A stretch of 64,000 bases of DNA from Melastoma dodecandrum. Taxonomy: Eukaryota > Streptophyta > Magnoliopsida > Myrtales > Melastomataceae. Positions within the stretch are counted from its first letter, which is position 1. Each line of letters opens with the position of its first letter. Location: positions 1,240,001 to 1,304,000 of the forward strand of contig JARUPY010000538.1 in the NCBI GenBank assembly GCA_029817715.1. The letters are read 5' to 3'. Shown here piece after piece: positions 1-12,956 of this stretch. The translations under genes and the position numbers were made by a program. Under the pieces are notes generated by a model. It made no database searches and was not told the DNA's origin. It saw only the letters and a program-made list of their open reading frames with translations.

Positions 1-3000
1 CAAAAAATTCTAATACATGGCAGAATGAGCCAAGAAGCCCGCCTAGCCTTAAACCAAGGGTCCAGAGTCAAAGATGTCAGCCCGGTTCGATTTGATGAGA
101 TATGTTAAACTATATAATATTAAAACCAAGCCTCTGGAACTACAATGAAATATTAAAATAAGGAAGGTTTGCAAAATCTTAAGCGTTAAATCAGTTAAAC
201 ACTTACAAACATGGAATCCTTCGGACTTCAGAAGGACAAAACGCAACAGTAATAAAGCAAAGAATACAAGAGAGATAGGAAGATAAAGTCATCTCCAAAG
301 TCATCTTCTCGAGTTGATCACTATTGAACATCGAGCACACGACTTCCCAACGATGGTCCACGCCCATCATCGTAGTCCCAAAATTTGTTTGTATAAACAG
401 CGGGTAAGCGTGTGTCGATTCGAGCATGTGCTCTACTTTGGCATAGCGGAAGTCCAAAATAAAATATTTTGCTTTGTTTAAACTCCCGCGTGCTGAAGTT
501 CTTGTCTGACTATTCTACGTACATATATTTCGGCTCTATAGTTTAGATAAGAGAAATTGACTTTGATAATTTGTTGCGCCCCCCAACCAATCGGAGCTAT
601 AATTTCTCGTTGAAAACTTTACTCAATTATTGCTTCATACGAATAAAGAAGCGAAAAGCTCCTAGGTCGATTATACTTTTATGTTGGCTTCTCATTCAAG
701 GGTTCACCTCGATGTTTCGTCATTACAAACTAGGACAAAATAACTTTGCCCTGGTCCGGACTCAAATAATGTTCATTAAACGATCAAGTTGTGGTCCCTC
801 GCGTCCGCTGATTTTGCTGCTAACCACAAAAATGGAAAACTACTTGTCGAAATGGATTGTCCGTTGGTGGGTGGGTGATCTGTCCCGAGGGGTTGTCATC
901 CTATTTCTTATACGATCAAACCGATATGAAATAATGTAGCCTTTTGCCCAAAAAAGGGTATCCCAAGAGGACCTGCCCAATAATTTTACTTTATTATCTT
1001 ATAGTATTCGAATCCGAGGAAATTTTTACGTCCGTAAGAAAAGAAAAAAAATAAAGACAAGTGGAGATAACTCCAAGGGACTTTTGTGTCTGGGATTTTT
1101 CTCTTTTCTTGAGGCAAGAATAAGTCATGGTGTCTAAATGATGGTTGTAATAATGGAAGACTGGATTTGGACATGAAGTGAAATGAGGGCCTGAGGATGT
1201 TGCTTATGGACCCCATCCTGTTTCGTGTTTAAAGTGATGGGCATGCCATTGGTCTCGAAAGCAAGCATCGAGAGGCCCTCTTAATCTGCAGAAGGGACAG
1301 GAACTCCTCGGATTAAGATAAGAACCTTGGGTCCCCCCCCCCACCCCTGTCGTTGTCCCTGCTTGGCTCGCGGTTTCTTAATTCTCGCAACTTGAGTTGA
1401 CCCTTTTAGCTCCATCAAACGGCACGCCCTGAGGCTCTCGTTTAAGTTAGTTTGAATGATTCTTATCCCTTGGAGGAGGTCGGACTCGAACTGATTTGTC
1501 TTATGGAATATGAGTCAGACGCCTAAAAATGGAGACGCAATTATCGACCATTTGAATGCGACGTCCCTTCTACGGTCGCCAAATTCGATCTGGCATCCCT
1601 TCCCTTTGATCTGAAATTGTGGTGGAGGGATCAAAGTCGTTCACGGCCTCCCAATAGGCAAAAATAATTCGAGTCATCGGTCGTCCAGTTGGTCTTTTGC
1701 TCTCAACTTGCGATAACCTAAAACGGCACCGAGGACGGGCATTTCCGGGGGAAACTGCGACGACCCCGGATGTTCCCGTCGTGTGCTTTGCTTTTTTTGC
1801 AGGTTTACCTCCGAATCGGTCATCCCTGAACATCCCTTTGATTGTCCCTTAGGCGAAGGCCCATGATGGATTCCTTTCTAACGCATCACGTACGTTGGAT
1901 GATGAAAAACTAACTGCGGTCCCTCGCACGAATGTTGTGAAACGTGGGCTTAAGCCTTTGGGGCGGATGGTTCACAAGCCGAGGCCTGTCCTCTTACTAA
2001 AGGAAACCAACTCCGGGCTTCACTCACCGTTACTAATACGAGAGGAGGAGGAACCCAAATGTCCGTGAGGAAGAGGTTTCTCATGGGACGTGGACCACAC
2101 TTATCGTCCTTTGACCTAAAAAATTAAACTGTTACGTGAGATTTGGTTTACATCACGTAGTTTAACTAGAACTATTATCATCGTTACCTTTTTAATCTCC
2201 TTTAGCCTTTCCTCTCCCCCTCGAAAGCGACTCTTGACGACTGGAATTCATCCGTTGATATCTTGTTTCTTCGTTTTAAAGGGCTTCGTTGTCTTCTTCC
2301 CCTTGGGGCACGTGGGAATAGGGGAGAATGCTTAATTATCTCGTCCCGGTTGACTCGGGGGACCATAAGGGATAATATTATCAAGGTCCTTTTCCCAATA
2401 GCATACACCCTCGTGATCCCCCCCCTGTTGATTCCGAGGATCGAATTTTAATATAACCTTACCACTCTTCACGGACACGTTACCCCCTCAACTCTTTCGG
2501 ATGATTAAATAATACTATCCCTTCTGTACACTTCGAAATCAAATAATGTCATTATTTAATAATGCACTCGTTTTAGACAAAGATGAGAGTTGGCAACCCA
2601 AGGGGATGGCCAGCAGCATCTCGCATCCGGGATGTGCCCCCACCGAGAGGGCACGCCGAGCCGACCAAGGAATTGGGAAAGCGACAGCCACAGCCTGAGA
2701 GACTCCTGCGACTGACCACCCCTCCCCCCCCAGTGTTTTTCGTGTCCATTCTGCTGACGCATCAGATGACGTATTCGCGGCAGGGGATAGGGGACGAAGA
2801 CCCCGGAGACGCAAAAAATGTGGACTTGTTTTTCTCCGTTTCACCCAACTAGTCGGTAACCAGCGTACCTTCCTGCAGCTTTAGGGAAACCACAAAAAAG
2901 AAACTTTCTGTGGTCACCGTTCGTCAAACGTTCCCGTGAAACGAGGGGCCAGGTATACCTCAAGGGTTATTCTTTAGGACCTCAAGGGTTACCCGACATC

Positions 3001-3462
3001 CCCGGTTTCCATGAATGAAATGATTCCCTGCCCTCCTCGGCTACTAAACCCACGAACTCCTTTGACTCCTCGATCTTTAACCTCCCTGGTTCGTGGCCTT
3101 AACCGAATAAACAGTGGCACCCACCATGTTAGACCACGTGTAATAATACAATATAACACGACATCGTATTTGATGGAATCATAGCTAAGTTATTAATATC
3201 AAAGTCATCCCCTCCCCCCGACAAATCTTTTACATGGCTGATAATTCCCCACGTGTCCATTCATCACTCGTCGTCATCCCCCAATGACTGGCTGGACTTT
3301 AGATAGATAGATACGACCACTGCCCATCTACTTCGTCCTTCCCACTTCCCAATCCCAAAGCTCCCCCCCCCCCCCACCCCCAGCTCGGGAATTCCCAAAC
3401 TCCGATTGCCACCAGCTGAAAACCGGGTTTTGTGTTGATATTCCCTTTTTGTTGCTTTGAGT
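1..3462. other. Intergenic DNA upstream of the CONSTANS-like gene
   Basis: No gene is recognised here. Open frames are short and resemble no known family. A run of C at about 1327-1343 and a long C tract at about 3361-3376, just before the CONSTANS-like start, are the clearest simple-sequence features. The last few hundred bases are presumably promoter and 5' leader of the downstream gene. Confidence 0.6.
3249..3258. promoter_or_regulatory. G-box/ABRE-like site upstream of the CONSTANS-like gene
   Basis: CCACGTGTCC contains the palindromic G-box core CACGTG about 205 bases before the predicted ATG. Such sites bind bZIP and bHLH factors in light and ABA signalling. A further CACGTG-type site lies near 3134. 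The position suits a promoter element, but function is inferred from the motif alone. Confidence 0.35.
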
Positions 3463-4689
3463 ATGGGATTTGCCGGCGGGTGGCCCGTTGCTGCTAAGCT
3501 CTGCGATTCCTGTGAGTCTGCGGCTGCGTCCTTGTTCTGTCGCACCGACGCCGCCTTCCTCTGCCTTGGCTGTGACTGCAGGATCCATAGGATGGACACC
3601 GGGTTCCCTCTTCGCCACGAGCGCGTCTGGATGTGTGAGGTCTGCGAGCATGCTCCTGCCGCTGTGACCTGTAGGGCGGATGCCGCCGCACTCTGTGTCT
3701 CGTGCGATGCTGACATCCATTCTGCCAATACCCTTGCGAGTCGACATGACCGTATTCCTGTTCAGCCCTTTTTTGATGCGGCAGAGCCCATGGGTAGGTC
3801 TGCCTCGCTCAGCTCCCTGCTCCCCCCGGTGGCGAAGGCCGAGGCGTGTGGCGGCACCTGCAAGCAGGATGAGCTGGATGCCGTGTCTTGGCTGCTGCCG
3901 AACCTCAACGAGGGGGAGTTGAAGGCGGTGGAGGAAGCGGACATGAAGGTGGCTCCCGCAGTTGTGGATAACCATGGCCTGTTCTTGAATGAGATGGAAT
4001 CTCTCCTCGACTTTGAATTCGGGAATGGGGAGATGGATCGGTTTCATAGCACTGCAGGGGATAGCCTTGTTCCTGTACGGACTAAACGGCTTCCCGCTGT
4101 CACGACTCCGATGATCAATCAGAACCGTCCGCCCGAGAATATCTTCGACATTGGTTTCGGGTTCTGCAGATCGAAGCTCTCTTCTTTCGGAAATCTCGCT
4201 CATTCGCTGAGCCACAGTGTAATTACTTCCCCCCCGACTCCCTAATGTCCAGTCTAGATAACAAAAACTCTGCTTTGGTTAATCAATCTTACATCCGCTG
4301 AGATTAACTTGGGATCCGAATTTCAGGTATCTTCGTCATCGTTGGACGTCGGGGTGGTCCCCGAGTGTGCGTTGAGCAACAACGGCTCCGACCCCAGCCT
4401 TACAAACACAGCCTCCTCGGTCGGGAGCCAACCGACCCAGTTGTGCGGTGTTGATAGGGAAGCAAGGGTGTTGAGGTACAGGGAGAAGAGGAAGAACCGC
4501 AAGTTTGAGAAGACCATCCGTTACGCCTCAAGGAAGGCATACGCCGAGACAAGACCCCGGATCAAGGGGCGGTTCGCCAAGAGAACCGAGACCGAGACAG
4601 AGTCGGACATCGACAACTATTTCTACCAATCGGCATCCTCTGCCGCTTTCATAGCCGATGCCCACTATGGGGTCGTCCCAACGTTCTGA
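3463..4689 (+). CDS. COL: CONSTANS-like B-box/CCT transcription factor (group I)
   Basis: Nuclear zinc-finger transcription regulator of the CONSTANS-like family, which acts in photoperiod and light responses. Exon 1 is 3463-4218 and exon 2 is 4327-4689, with a 108-bp GT/AG intron in phase 0; the product is 372 residues. Two B-boxes occupy about residues 14-50 and 59-95 with all Cys/His/Asp ligands visible. A middle motif LLDFEFG lies before the intron. A CCT domain (about 295-337, [18 protein letters not shown]) binds DNA and NF-Y partners. The C-terminus ends GVVPTF, matching the VP motif that CO-type proteins use to bind COP1. Two complete B-boxes and a single intron between the middle region and the CCT domain fit group I (CO, COL1-5); the exact paralogue is not resolved. 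The ATG at 3463 is the first in frame and directly precedes the B-box region. The frame reads on to 4245 only by running into the intron. Confidence 0.93.
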
Positions 4690-5051
4690 GATCGTTGCGC
4701 TTTTATCCATTTCCTCTTCCTGTGTTAATCTCCTCTTGATGTTTTCGGAAGTTCAAGAATTCCCCAGCCCTCCGTCCCTCCCTCCCTCCATTTGTATTAT
4801 TAACCCGCTCTCATTCCATGCGTTTTTGCCTCGATAGAAAGTTTCTTCAAATTGGATAAGAAAAAGGTAGACGACATATTGACATAGGGTGAGGGTCAGA
4901 AGGAGGCAAGTGCATCCCCTCCAAATCGATCACGAACAACTTCTCGAGTGGACAAGACAGAAGATGTAAGAGAGGAGATTTTTCCCCAAAAGGCAAAAGA
5001 AATCGCATTTAGGGTGAAGTGTGGAACATGGCCTTCAATACGGGATTGGTT

Positions 5052-5053
<2 letters not shown>

Positions 5054-5086
<33 letters not shown>

Positions 5087-5134
5087 GGAATGGATGTAAT
5101 ATGACAGTGGTGGAATGGATGTAATATGACAGTG
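5054..5134. repeat. Poly-G(32) tract followed by a 25-bp tandem duplication
   Basis: Thirty-two consecutive G bases run from 5054 to 5085. Directly after them a 25-bp unit (beginning GTGGAATGGATG) occurs twice without mismatch, at 5085-5109 and 5110-5134. The tract length may be unreliable in sequencing; the duplication looks real. Confidence 0.85.
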
Positions 5135-6615
5135 CTGGGTTAGCCATCGGTGACAAATGGTGGGGTGGCCCTACACCAATATATGGGTATGGATGGGTCC
5201 ACGTTCACCATCCCCACGCTGCCTTCACGTGATCGATGGGCCTCTACTTGGCCCCAGCTGTCTGTCTTTTTGCTTCCTCCCAACTCACTCACACTTAGAA
5301 ATATCCAAACACCTCCCCCCCCCCCCCCCTAGTCCATGATCTTCTGTGTCGCCTTGTCCATGTATTTCTCATGGCCGTCCTCATAAAGTTTGGCTCCCCC
5401 CCCAACCCACAAACCAACCATTCCACTCCCTGGATCGCACTACATTCTTTCAGACCCAAATTCTCCATCTGGGCTCGTTTCTGAGATCCATGATGTGGGC
5501 AAAACTTAAATTTTTCATTTTACCCGATTCCAATTCACGGGCGCTGTCCTCCCCCACCCCATTTCAGATGCTTTTGAACACTATCATATTCAGTGAGTAA
5601 CATGATGATTTAGTCTCCCAAAGGAAAGGAAAGGCAACTTCCCTCCAGCAGCCAAACACAGTTTGGTTTCATATCCCTCCCCCCCTCCCCCCGGCGGAAA
5701 CTTGGACTAGTTTAACAGTAAAGACGACCGGAAAGTAAATGCATTATTCGTGTTGGAGTATGTATGAAGATCATGCTTTCAAGACCATATGAAGTACGAT
5801 TAACAGAGGGCCACATCTAGATGACAATGATGATTCCATTCCCTCCCACTAATTCGGATATGACGCGATGATACTATTACGATATGGCGTACAAAAGGCG
5901 GAAAGGTACCCCCATAAACTTCACATCCACTACAAAATTTTGAAAATAAAGAATAAGAGAAAACGAGAAGGGGAACATGTATGTGGTGGCATTCCGCGTT
6001 GCAGAACATGCCAACGAGTATGATCACAAGGCCAATGGTGGCTTTCTGTAAAGGGATGAAGGTGCCTATTCATGTTTTGTGTCCATCGTTGAAAATCAGA
6101 GAGGAATGTCCCTGATGTTGACCCTAATGGAGGCTTCCTTGTTATTGCTGTGACATAATGAATGAATAAAGAATTCGATATGTAAGAATAGACATACTAT
6201 TGATATATCAGAACATATTTACTACAATTGACCGAGCACATATCAATCTCCTTAGTTGTAGAAGATGTATGCCTCTCTCTAAAAGGTATGGCCGCTTCGT
6301 ATCATACCGATAGGCAAGACAGTCGGTTCCATTTTGAATAATTCCGGCAGGCATTATCTCCATATAGATTTGAGAATTGTCCTTTGACCCATTCCATCAT
6401 GTGAGCTACTGACCTCGCATTGCATATTTTGCAGCTTCGGTGCATGTTGATGAGACATCGCATTCGTTAGCTCGCATTATTCTGTCGCTCGCGGGATAGA
6501 GTTTGCTTTGCCATCATTTGGACGATGACCCGGTTTACAGAACGGATCTCATATATGTCCAATCACGAAAATATCACTTTATGGTCGAAAGATAACATTG
6601 AATTATGACCCGAGT

Positions 6616-7024
6616 TGTTAGGATTATGATATTTTTGCTGTTATAGCTAGTCTAGATTTTATGCTTAGAATAATATCTTTGAAGATATTTAGGAGATATT
6701 AGTATATATCACTCCGGTAAACCCTTTTTTAGAAATAAATTTAGAATGTATTTTCGCTTCGGCATATCGATTGGGAACTTTCAGGAGCTGTGGAAGTCTT
6801 GTGAAGGATTGGAGGAGCTGTTGGTGATTTGGTTTATGGCTGATATGAAAAGGTATGAGAAAGATTTATGAGGAGATATTGTATCTATTTATTAAGATTT
6901 TGTTTAGATCTTATTTGATTTCTTTAGATTATTTTTGGAGTTATAAATAGGGTTTGTCCTCCACCTTGATTTCGTTCAATAAAGAGAGAGAGAGAGCTTT
7001 TGTTCTGAGAGAGTTTCTGCTAAC
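6616..7024 (+). mobile_element. Probable solo LTR of a copia-like element
   Basis: The segment opens with TGTTAGGATTATG and closes near GCTAAC, so the termini are roughly inverted, as in many Ty1/copia LTRs. It has a good TATA box (TATAAATAG, 6942-6950) followed by a GA-rich leader, as expected for the U3/R border. No internal coding region or second copy flanks it. I could not find a matching target duplication, so the boundaries are approximate. Confidence 0.45.
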
Positions 7025-8566
7025 GTACTCATGTAAACACGGTATCATATCTAGAGTAACTTTTGTGTAACATGTATGAAGAAATGATGGACCCTACGAC
7101 GACAACGAAATTTCGTCTAACAAAAGGAAAAACACCACCTGCTGTGGACCTCAAATATATTCCGGAAACGTCATCTAAGATATGCCCCAGTCGAGGAACA
7201 AACATATAGAGAACATCCACTGTAATTCAGACAGAATAATAAGGATAAAAGAGAAAGTGAAGCTACAACTGTGGATTGACGTACGTGATCTGTGTTTTGG
7301 GACGATCTTATCCTTAATACGATATGACCCACTAATAAAGGAATCATTAGCCAAGTAAAGGAAACGAAAAAGGTATGCCTAGACAACAAGCATCTAAGGG
7401 AAAAGCTTGAGAAGATTCATAAAAAGAAGGATGTATACTCAAAATATTATCCTTTCCTAATCATCTCATCGCACGGCAATCGCTAAAGAAACGTCCATCG
7501 GGAACACAGCGGCGCATTTTCTTGTGGTATGGCAACATATAAGGTGGACGGATGGAACGACTGTTGGAGTCTATGTCACCTTTTCCGAGTCTTCCAAAGA
7601 GAGTTTGTAAATGGGAGTCACTGTGCCGAGGGCTGCTTAAAATTCATATATGGAAGCCCCCTCCCCACCCTCCGGGGGCCCCTAATCATTTCTTTCTTTT
7701 GCTTACATAATATTTCACTAAGGAGACACCTCCCAATCATTGTTGGGTTTTTGCTTTTGGATATACATTTTGTAATAATCCAGACCACTAAGGGATTGGG
7801 GTGGGAGAGTAGGACCACCACACACAGGACATTTGAACTCATGGGGGGGACGAAGCATTACTATTAATTGCACAGTCCGATGAGTGTTTAGAAGATTTAG
7901 TTGGGGAGGGTGGCCGACGAAGGGGAAATAATCAAAAAGTGGTAGGACTTCAATTAGACTCGAAGCACCTCCTCTACGGAAACTCCACAAACCGAGAGAC
8001 ATTTATGCCGCCCACTGTTTATATGCGAATTCAGCTTCACCTCGCCGCATCAAATGCCCCCCCGTCCCCGCAGGCCAAACACCACAACACACCTCCCTCT
8101 CGCTCGCATGTTGTCCTAACGCGTGGCCGAGGCCCGATGTCACAATGTTTAAGACACTCGCGACACACACAAAACACGAGACAAACCCCATCACCACCTT
8201 TTCCTCATCATTTCTTTTCCCACCCTCATTCACCACCTGGGCTTTACGCCCCCCCGCCTGGTTCTTCTCATCCTCGATTCAATGCACACCCCCTTTTCCC
8301 TTTAAGCATTAATCAGTGAACCTCTCCGAAAAGGGACTGAACCAAGGTAGAGCAAAATTTAGCATGTAGATCAAGAGGTTCTTCCAGTCCACACATGATG
8401 ACTGAAGTTTCGTCCCATTCACATGTTGACACTCTCGGAAAATTATTTACATTCCCGAAATGATTAGTAGTAGTAACCCTAAGACTTATTCTTTCAAGAC
8501 TTGTTAAGGGGAAGGGGACACCGTCATGCAACTCCTCCCCTCCCCCCTACCCTTGCAGCACAAGAT

Positions 8567-9058
8567 CTAGTGTCCCTCTGGGAGGGTCTCTTGCGTATCC
8601 GTCCCCGGCGAGCCCCCCTCGCTCCCCACCTGCTTCCCCATCTCAACGTCCCCGTTCCTCTGGTCGCATTCGAAGCTCCCACAATTGGTATTGTTCCCAA
8701 AGGAGGAGGATCTGCTCGACGCCGGCGTTGCAAGGAAGGTAGGCTTCACCTGGCCCGCCATGATCACGAGGACCTTCTCCTCGAAGACAGGCGGCTTCTG
8801 TGGCTCCTCGTCCTTGTTCCCAGACTCGAGGTCTCGCCGTTGGCCATCGCTGCTTTCGGCGTTCCCCCCTTCCAAGTAGCCGGAGAGCTTCCAGTAGGAA
8901 CATGCAAGGATGAGTAGGGCGAAGGCAATCAAGCCCAACATGGCTGCAAGGCCCCCGAATAGGTACGGCACAGGGGAATGCCAAGGCGATCGCTGCCCGG
9001 CCAACGAAGAGGCCCCCGCCAGCGTTTCGTTAACCTGTCCCCTCCCGGATGCTTCCAT
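8567..9058 (-). CDS. GDU: GLUTAMINE DUMPER-like membrane protein
   Basis: Single-exon, 163-residue protein of the plant GLUTAMINE DUMPER family: small plasma- or endomembrane proteins that affect amino-acid export and are held at the membrane with LOG2-type ubiquitin ligases. Evidence is the single membrane span at about residues 32-55 (LFGGLAAMLGLIAFALLILA), the SYWKLSGYL segment directly after it, and the family-defining VIMAG motif at about 98-102, followed by QVKPTFLATP. The remaining C-terminus is Ser/Asn/Gly-rich and poorly conserved, as usual. Start is the ATG at 9058, giving a short hydrophilic N-terminus. A TATA box lies about 180 bases upstream. The gene is intact; which GDU paralogue it is cannot be decided here. 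Confidence 0.92.
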   Translation of the reverse strand: MEASGRGQVNETLAGASSLAGQRSPWHSPVPYLFGGLAAMLGLIAFALLILACSYWKLSGYLEGGNAESSDGQRRDLESGNKDEEPQKPPVFEEKVLVIMAGQVKPTFLATPASSRSSSFGNNTNCGSFECDQRNGDVEMGKQVGSEGGSPGTDTQETLPEGH

Positions 9059-9236
9059 CTATTGATACACAGAGGAAGTTGGGAATATGTTATGTGATGT
9101 TGGAGGATTATCAGAATGTGTATGTCGTGAGGGATGGCGTTTGAGGAGATTAAGGGAAGGACAGAGGAATAAAGGAGGCAAATGGTGAGAAATAGGAAAG
9201 ATGTGTGGGAGGGAGAGATAGGCAAAAGAGGGTGCA

Positions 9237-9244
9237 TATTTATA
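9237..9244 (-). promoter_or_regulatory. TATA box of the GLUTAMINE DUMPER-like gene
   Basis: Read on the minus strand this is TATAAATA, about 180 bases before the ATG. The transcribed leader would then be pyrimidine-rich on the minus strand, as is common in plants. Confidence 0.5.
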
Positions 9245-12200
9245 GACCATGAATTCCATTTAATTTGTTGCATTTTAGAGATTATTAACTTCTTGAAAAA
9301 AAATCCCCTTAACAGTCCCAAATGATTTATGTCGTCATTTTTGGTTTTTTATAAAAAAAAAAGTTGAGAAGGTTTAAGGGTGAGAGTTGCGGTTCCGATC
9401 CTTTGTTGGCGTATATCATCATTAGATTGAAAAATAGAGCACATCAAATCAACTACAGTTCAAGTGATGGGAAACACGAGGTCGTCTTTCTTCCCCCATT
9501 TTTAACAGTGGGCCGTGTAAGTGGTTTTATTGGCAGGGTCTCAAGATAAACAAATAGAAAGAGGTCGAGGTCAATGGAAATAAGTAAATCGTCAGTACAC
9601 ACAAGCGAGTTTGAGAATTAGTACTGAATGGAGAAAAAGAGAGAGATAGGAGAAGCTTGCTTAATTTTTTTTTTTTAATTTCTAACTCCCCGGGACACAC
9701 TATAAATTTTAAAAATTATTATCTTATTTCGTAAAATATTTTTCCTAATCTCCAGTAACATTCCTTTTTGTTGAATTTTCTCATCATATCTTATCCTCCT
9801 CCTTCCGGGCATGGTGCCAAACGAAAGATAGGGATTTGACCGGTGAGTAATAGAAATTACTTGAGGGGAGGGGTGCGATCTTAGTTTAGTGGAGAATGAG
9901 TGATTGTTTGATGAAGGCTTTTTTGGCTTTGGGGTTTTAGGAAACGAGAACTCTCTCTCTCTCTCTCTCGCTCGCCTCCCTCTCTTTTTACCTTTACTTG
10001 TCGAAAGGGGGGCAGGAGACATCACATTTTCCTTCGTGGTTACCCAACACAAGACATGTAAATGAAACCAAGGAGGAGGAGGTGAGAACAGGGCATGTCA
10101 TGGCAAGGCAAATGGAATCAGGTGGATTATGATCACGACAAGAGGATGAGGAGGAGGGGGTCCCAAAATGCTGTAGGGTTTTCTTCACGAAATAATAACC
10201 ATGGGACCCTAATGTGTGCTCCTGCTTTGCTCCTTTTTTATCCTTTCCCCAGTGTCACCTCCTGAAATTTCCCATTTGAAAACAATTCGATCATCACCAC
10301 GGCTGCTGGGTCCTCCTCCCCCTACCAAAACGTGGGATCTCCCACTTATTTTCGCAAAGGTAAAAGGGTTGTTAAGTCCAGCGAGATGAAGATTGTTGGG
10401 ATTGGGGGAGGGAAACCAAAAACATCATCACCCCCCCTTCTTCACATGGGAAAAAAAAGGTCCAAACGAGTTGTGTTACCCTACATGCATTCTCACGGTT
10501 AGACTAATAGTAGTACTACAGGCACGTCTGCCCTTTGATCTATAGTAACCCTACAATTCATGTGTTTCCTCCTCCCTTCGCCTTTCGTCGCCATTCGGGT
10601 CGCTCGTACATGCAAAAGGCCAATGGGGAGACATTGTTTATGACACTAAAAACATGGGAAAAAGCTGCCTATGTTCCAATCAGAATTAGGCCGATAAAAA
10701 ATCTCCCACACCGACTCCCACTTCTCTTGCAAAAAATATTCAATTAAACCAATTAACTCCCCCCACCCCTCCCCCGCCATCCCGTCACTGTCTACTTTCT
10801 TTTTTAGATTGTCCATTTGTAGACAAAACCAGAGCAGAGCAGTGTATATCTCTTCCTTAACCCATATTTTTATAATCACTTCTTTTGGGTAAATAATTCC
10901 TTGCCATGGTGCCGACGATGCAGTGCTTATATTAAATTTATATTTAGAAAAAGGGTATGTCCGCGTCGTCCTCTTGCATCATAAAGGAAAGACGCGTGTT
11001 GACAAATAGCCATCCATCCTCACAGGTCCCCTTCACCATCATCTTTTATATATTGACATGGGGCTCCTGCCGGGTGCAACAAGGCATTTCATCTACAGAC
11101 CTCGTCATGGAGATCTTTGTATTTATCCAGTGGATTAAAAGGAAATCCCAGATATTAAAATAACCTATCCAATCCCCCCCCCCCGGCTCCTCCACTTTCT
11201 TACATGATTAGCCCGAGAACAGTGTCATGGAGAGTTGGGGTTTCGATATCCCACTTAACTTTTCGGATGATATAGATATGCCTCTGTTATCATGATTAAA
11301 CAATTTCGGGATATGGGTTGTTTTGGGACATGGTCTGTTGCTTGTACTAGTACACAGAATCATTCATGTTATTACAATATTCTTCTGGGTGTTGTTCTAC
11401 CTTAATGGAAGGCATAATAGTTTGTGGGGTTGCTTTTATCTTCTTCTTTTTTCGTTTACTTCTTGTTTATCCTTCCCCCATGGAGGACACTGCCGCATAA
11501 ACTATTCAGACAACATTGGTCTCTCCTTTTTATATATTTAGAAGACATGTTTTTGTCTTCGTCTGGCAAATGAACAAACGACGGAAAACCATTACATACA
11601 AAGACAGTTAAACAAGTTTAATTTAACCAGGTGGGGGGAGTCATCTGTCCTAGTTTATGCAAAAGTAGAATCGATGCCTTCTTTTTCTTCTTTTTCTGTC
11701 GCACCTTTGTGAGTAGATCTCGCACTATATAAGCTTTGGGTGGATCCCGCAACGTCTTGATGATAGTTGTTTCTCTTTGTTATCATGACACGGAGAATCA
11801 TTCTTATTCCCATGGCATCGCCTGTCGATTTAATGGCGGGTGGAAGTCTGATGTGAAATAATGTTCTCTTCATGCTTCATATGTTAGGAGCACCCTATAT
11901 CTTCCTATGATTCGCCCACCGATGAAGATCAGAAACATTTGGCTGCTTTATCTGCATCTCGGTGCGCCCCGTGGATATAATCATTCGGCGGGTTGATTTC
12001 AGTTCAGGTGGCCGACGATGTGCCTTCTGTGTGTAGCTTAGGGAATCGAATTCAACAGGCCTAGACTAATCGCAAAATCATGTGTAGATGAGTCCCCAAG
12101 ATGTCCAAAAGTATGGCAATCAATCATGGGGAGACATTACTACTTAACTAGAAGTTGAAGGCGGGGAGGGGGGGGGGGGAACTAATTAAATGCACATGAT

Positions 12201-12956
12201 GATGGCTGAAGGCACTTACTCATCTTTGGTTGCTGGGACCCCGGAAGATGAAAAGAAAGAATGATGAACTCGGACGACTAAAGCCTCCCCTTGGCACCAC
12301 CAACTACCCCCTCTGGTGTTGTGTAGGCCATTGCTGACTCACACCCCATTTGGGGAATGACTCCTCTTGCATGATGCAAACAGTCCCCCTGTAGGAAATG
12401 CATTTGACCCCAAAACTCCTTTCTGTATGTTGTTGTGTTGTGGGGGAGATGAATCAGTAGTCTTTGCTCATTGCTTCATGTGATGCTCATTTATTTCCCT
12501 CTGTTGTTTTCTTGGCCTTGTTTTAACATTTTGAGTACAACCCATGAAGTCAGTAATATGTTATCCATCCTAACTGGTGTGTCTGGGTGTTTCCTTTGAC
12601 TTGTACCTTGTCCTCCACCACCACCAGATCCCCCCCCCCCCTGCAGGCAAGCAAAGCATGGATCTTGTCTGCTTCTGATGACTGATGAGTTGCTACCTCT
12701 GGGAGCCTGGCCCCCATTTAGAAACTTTGATGGAGTTCATCAGATTGAGGATCCTAGCAGATGAAGTGAGACTGCTAACCCTGTTTTCTGGAAAAGAATC
12801 TTGGGGTACGCCACTAATTCAAATGAATCGGACTATGTATATACAACACTAGGATACATAATTTCTTCCTAGCAAAACCCACCCTCAGGCCATGCCAACC
12901 AGAGGAAGAAAAAATTTTCCAGCAATTTCTTTCCCGAGGCGAATACGAGCCTGAGG
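9245..12956. other. Intergenic DNA between the GLUTAMINE DUMPER-like and diacylglycerol kinase genes
   Basis: I see no gene in this stretch. It holds a CT dinucleotide run (about 9950-9969), C tracts near 11167-11183 and 12629-12640, and a G tract near 12165-12179. Reading frames are short and show no family motifs. The right end includes the 3' flank of the kinase gene. Confidence 0.55.

Larger units (their letters stand above)
4690..8566. other. Intergenic DNA between the CONSTANS-like and GLUTAMINE DUMPER-like genes
   Basis: No protein gene is recognised. It contains the 3' flank of the CONSTANS-like gene, a 32-base poly-G tract with an adjacent 25-bp duplication, a C tract near 5312-5329, and a probable solo LTR at 6616-7024. 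The remainder shows nothing I can name. Confidence 0.55.

Noticed and set aside
3328..4215. 295-codon minus-strand open frame
   Set aside because: It lies opposite CONSTANS-like exon 1, whose B-boxes are unmistakable; the antisense frame has no recognisable domain and reflects GC-rich codon use.
6616..7024. Target site duplication for the probable solo LTR
   Set aside because: The five bases on either side (CGAGT-like and GTACT-like) do not match, so no duplication is claimed and borders are left approximate.
8501..8917. 138-codon plus-strand open frame
   Set aside because: Antisense shadow of the GLUTAMINE DUMPER-like gene, which has the VIMAG motif and membrane span in the other strand.
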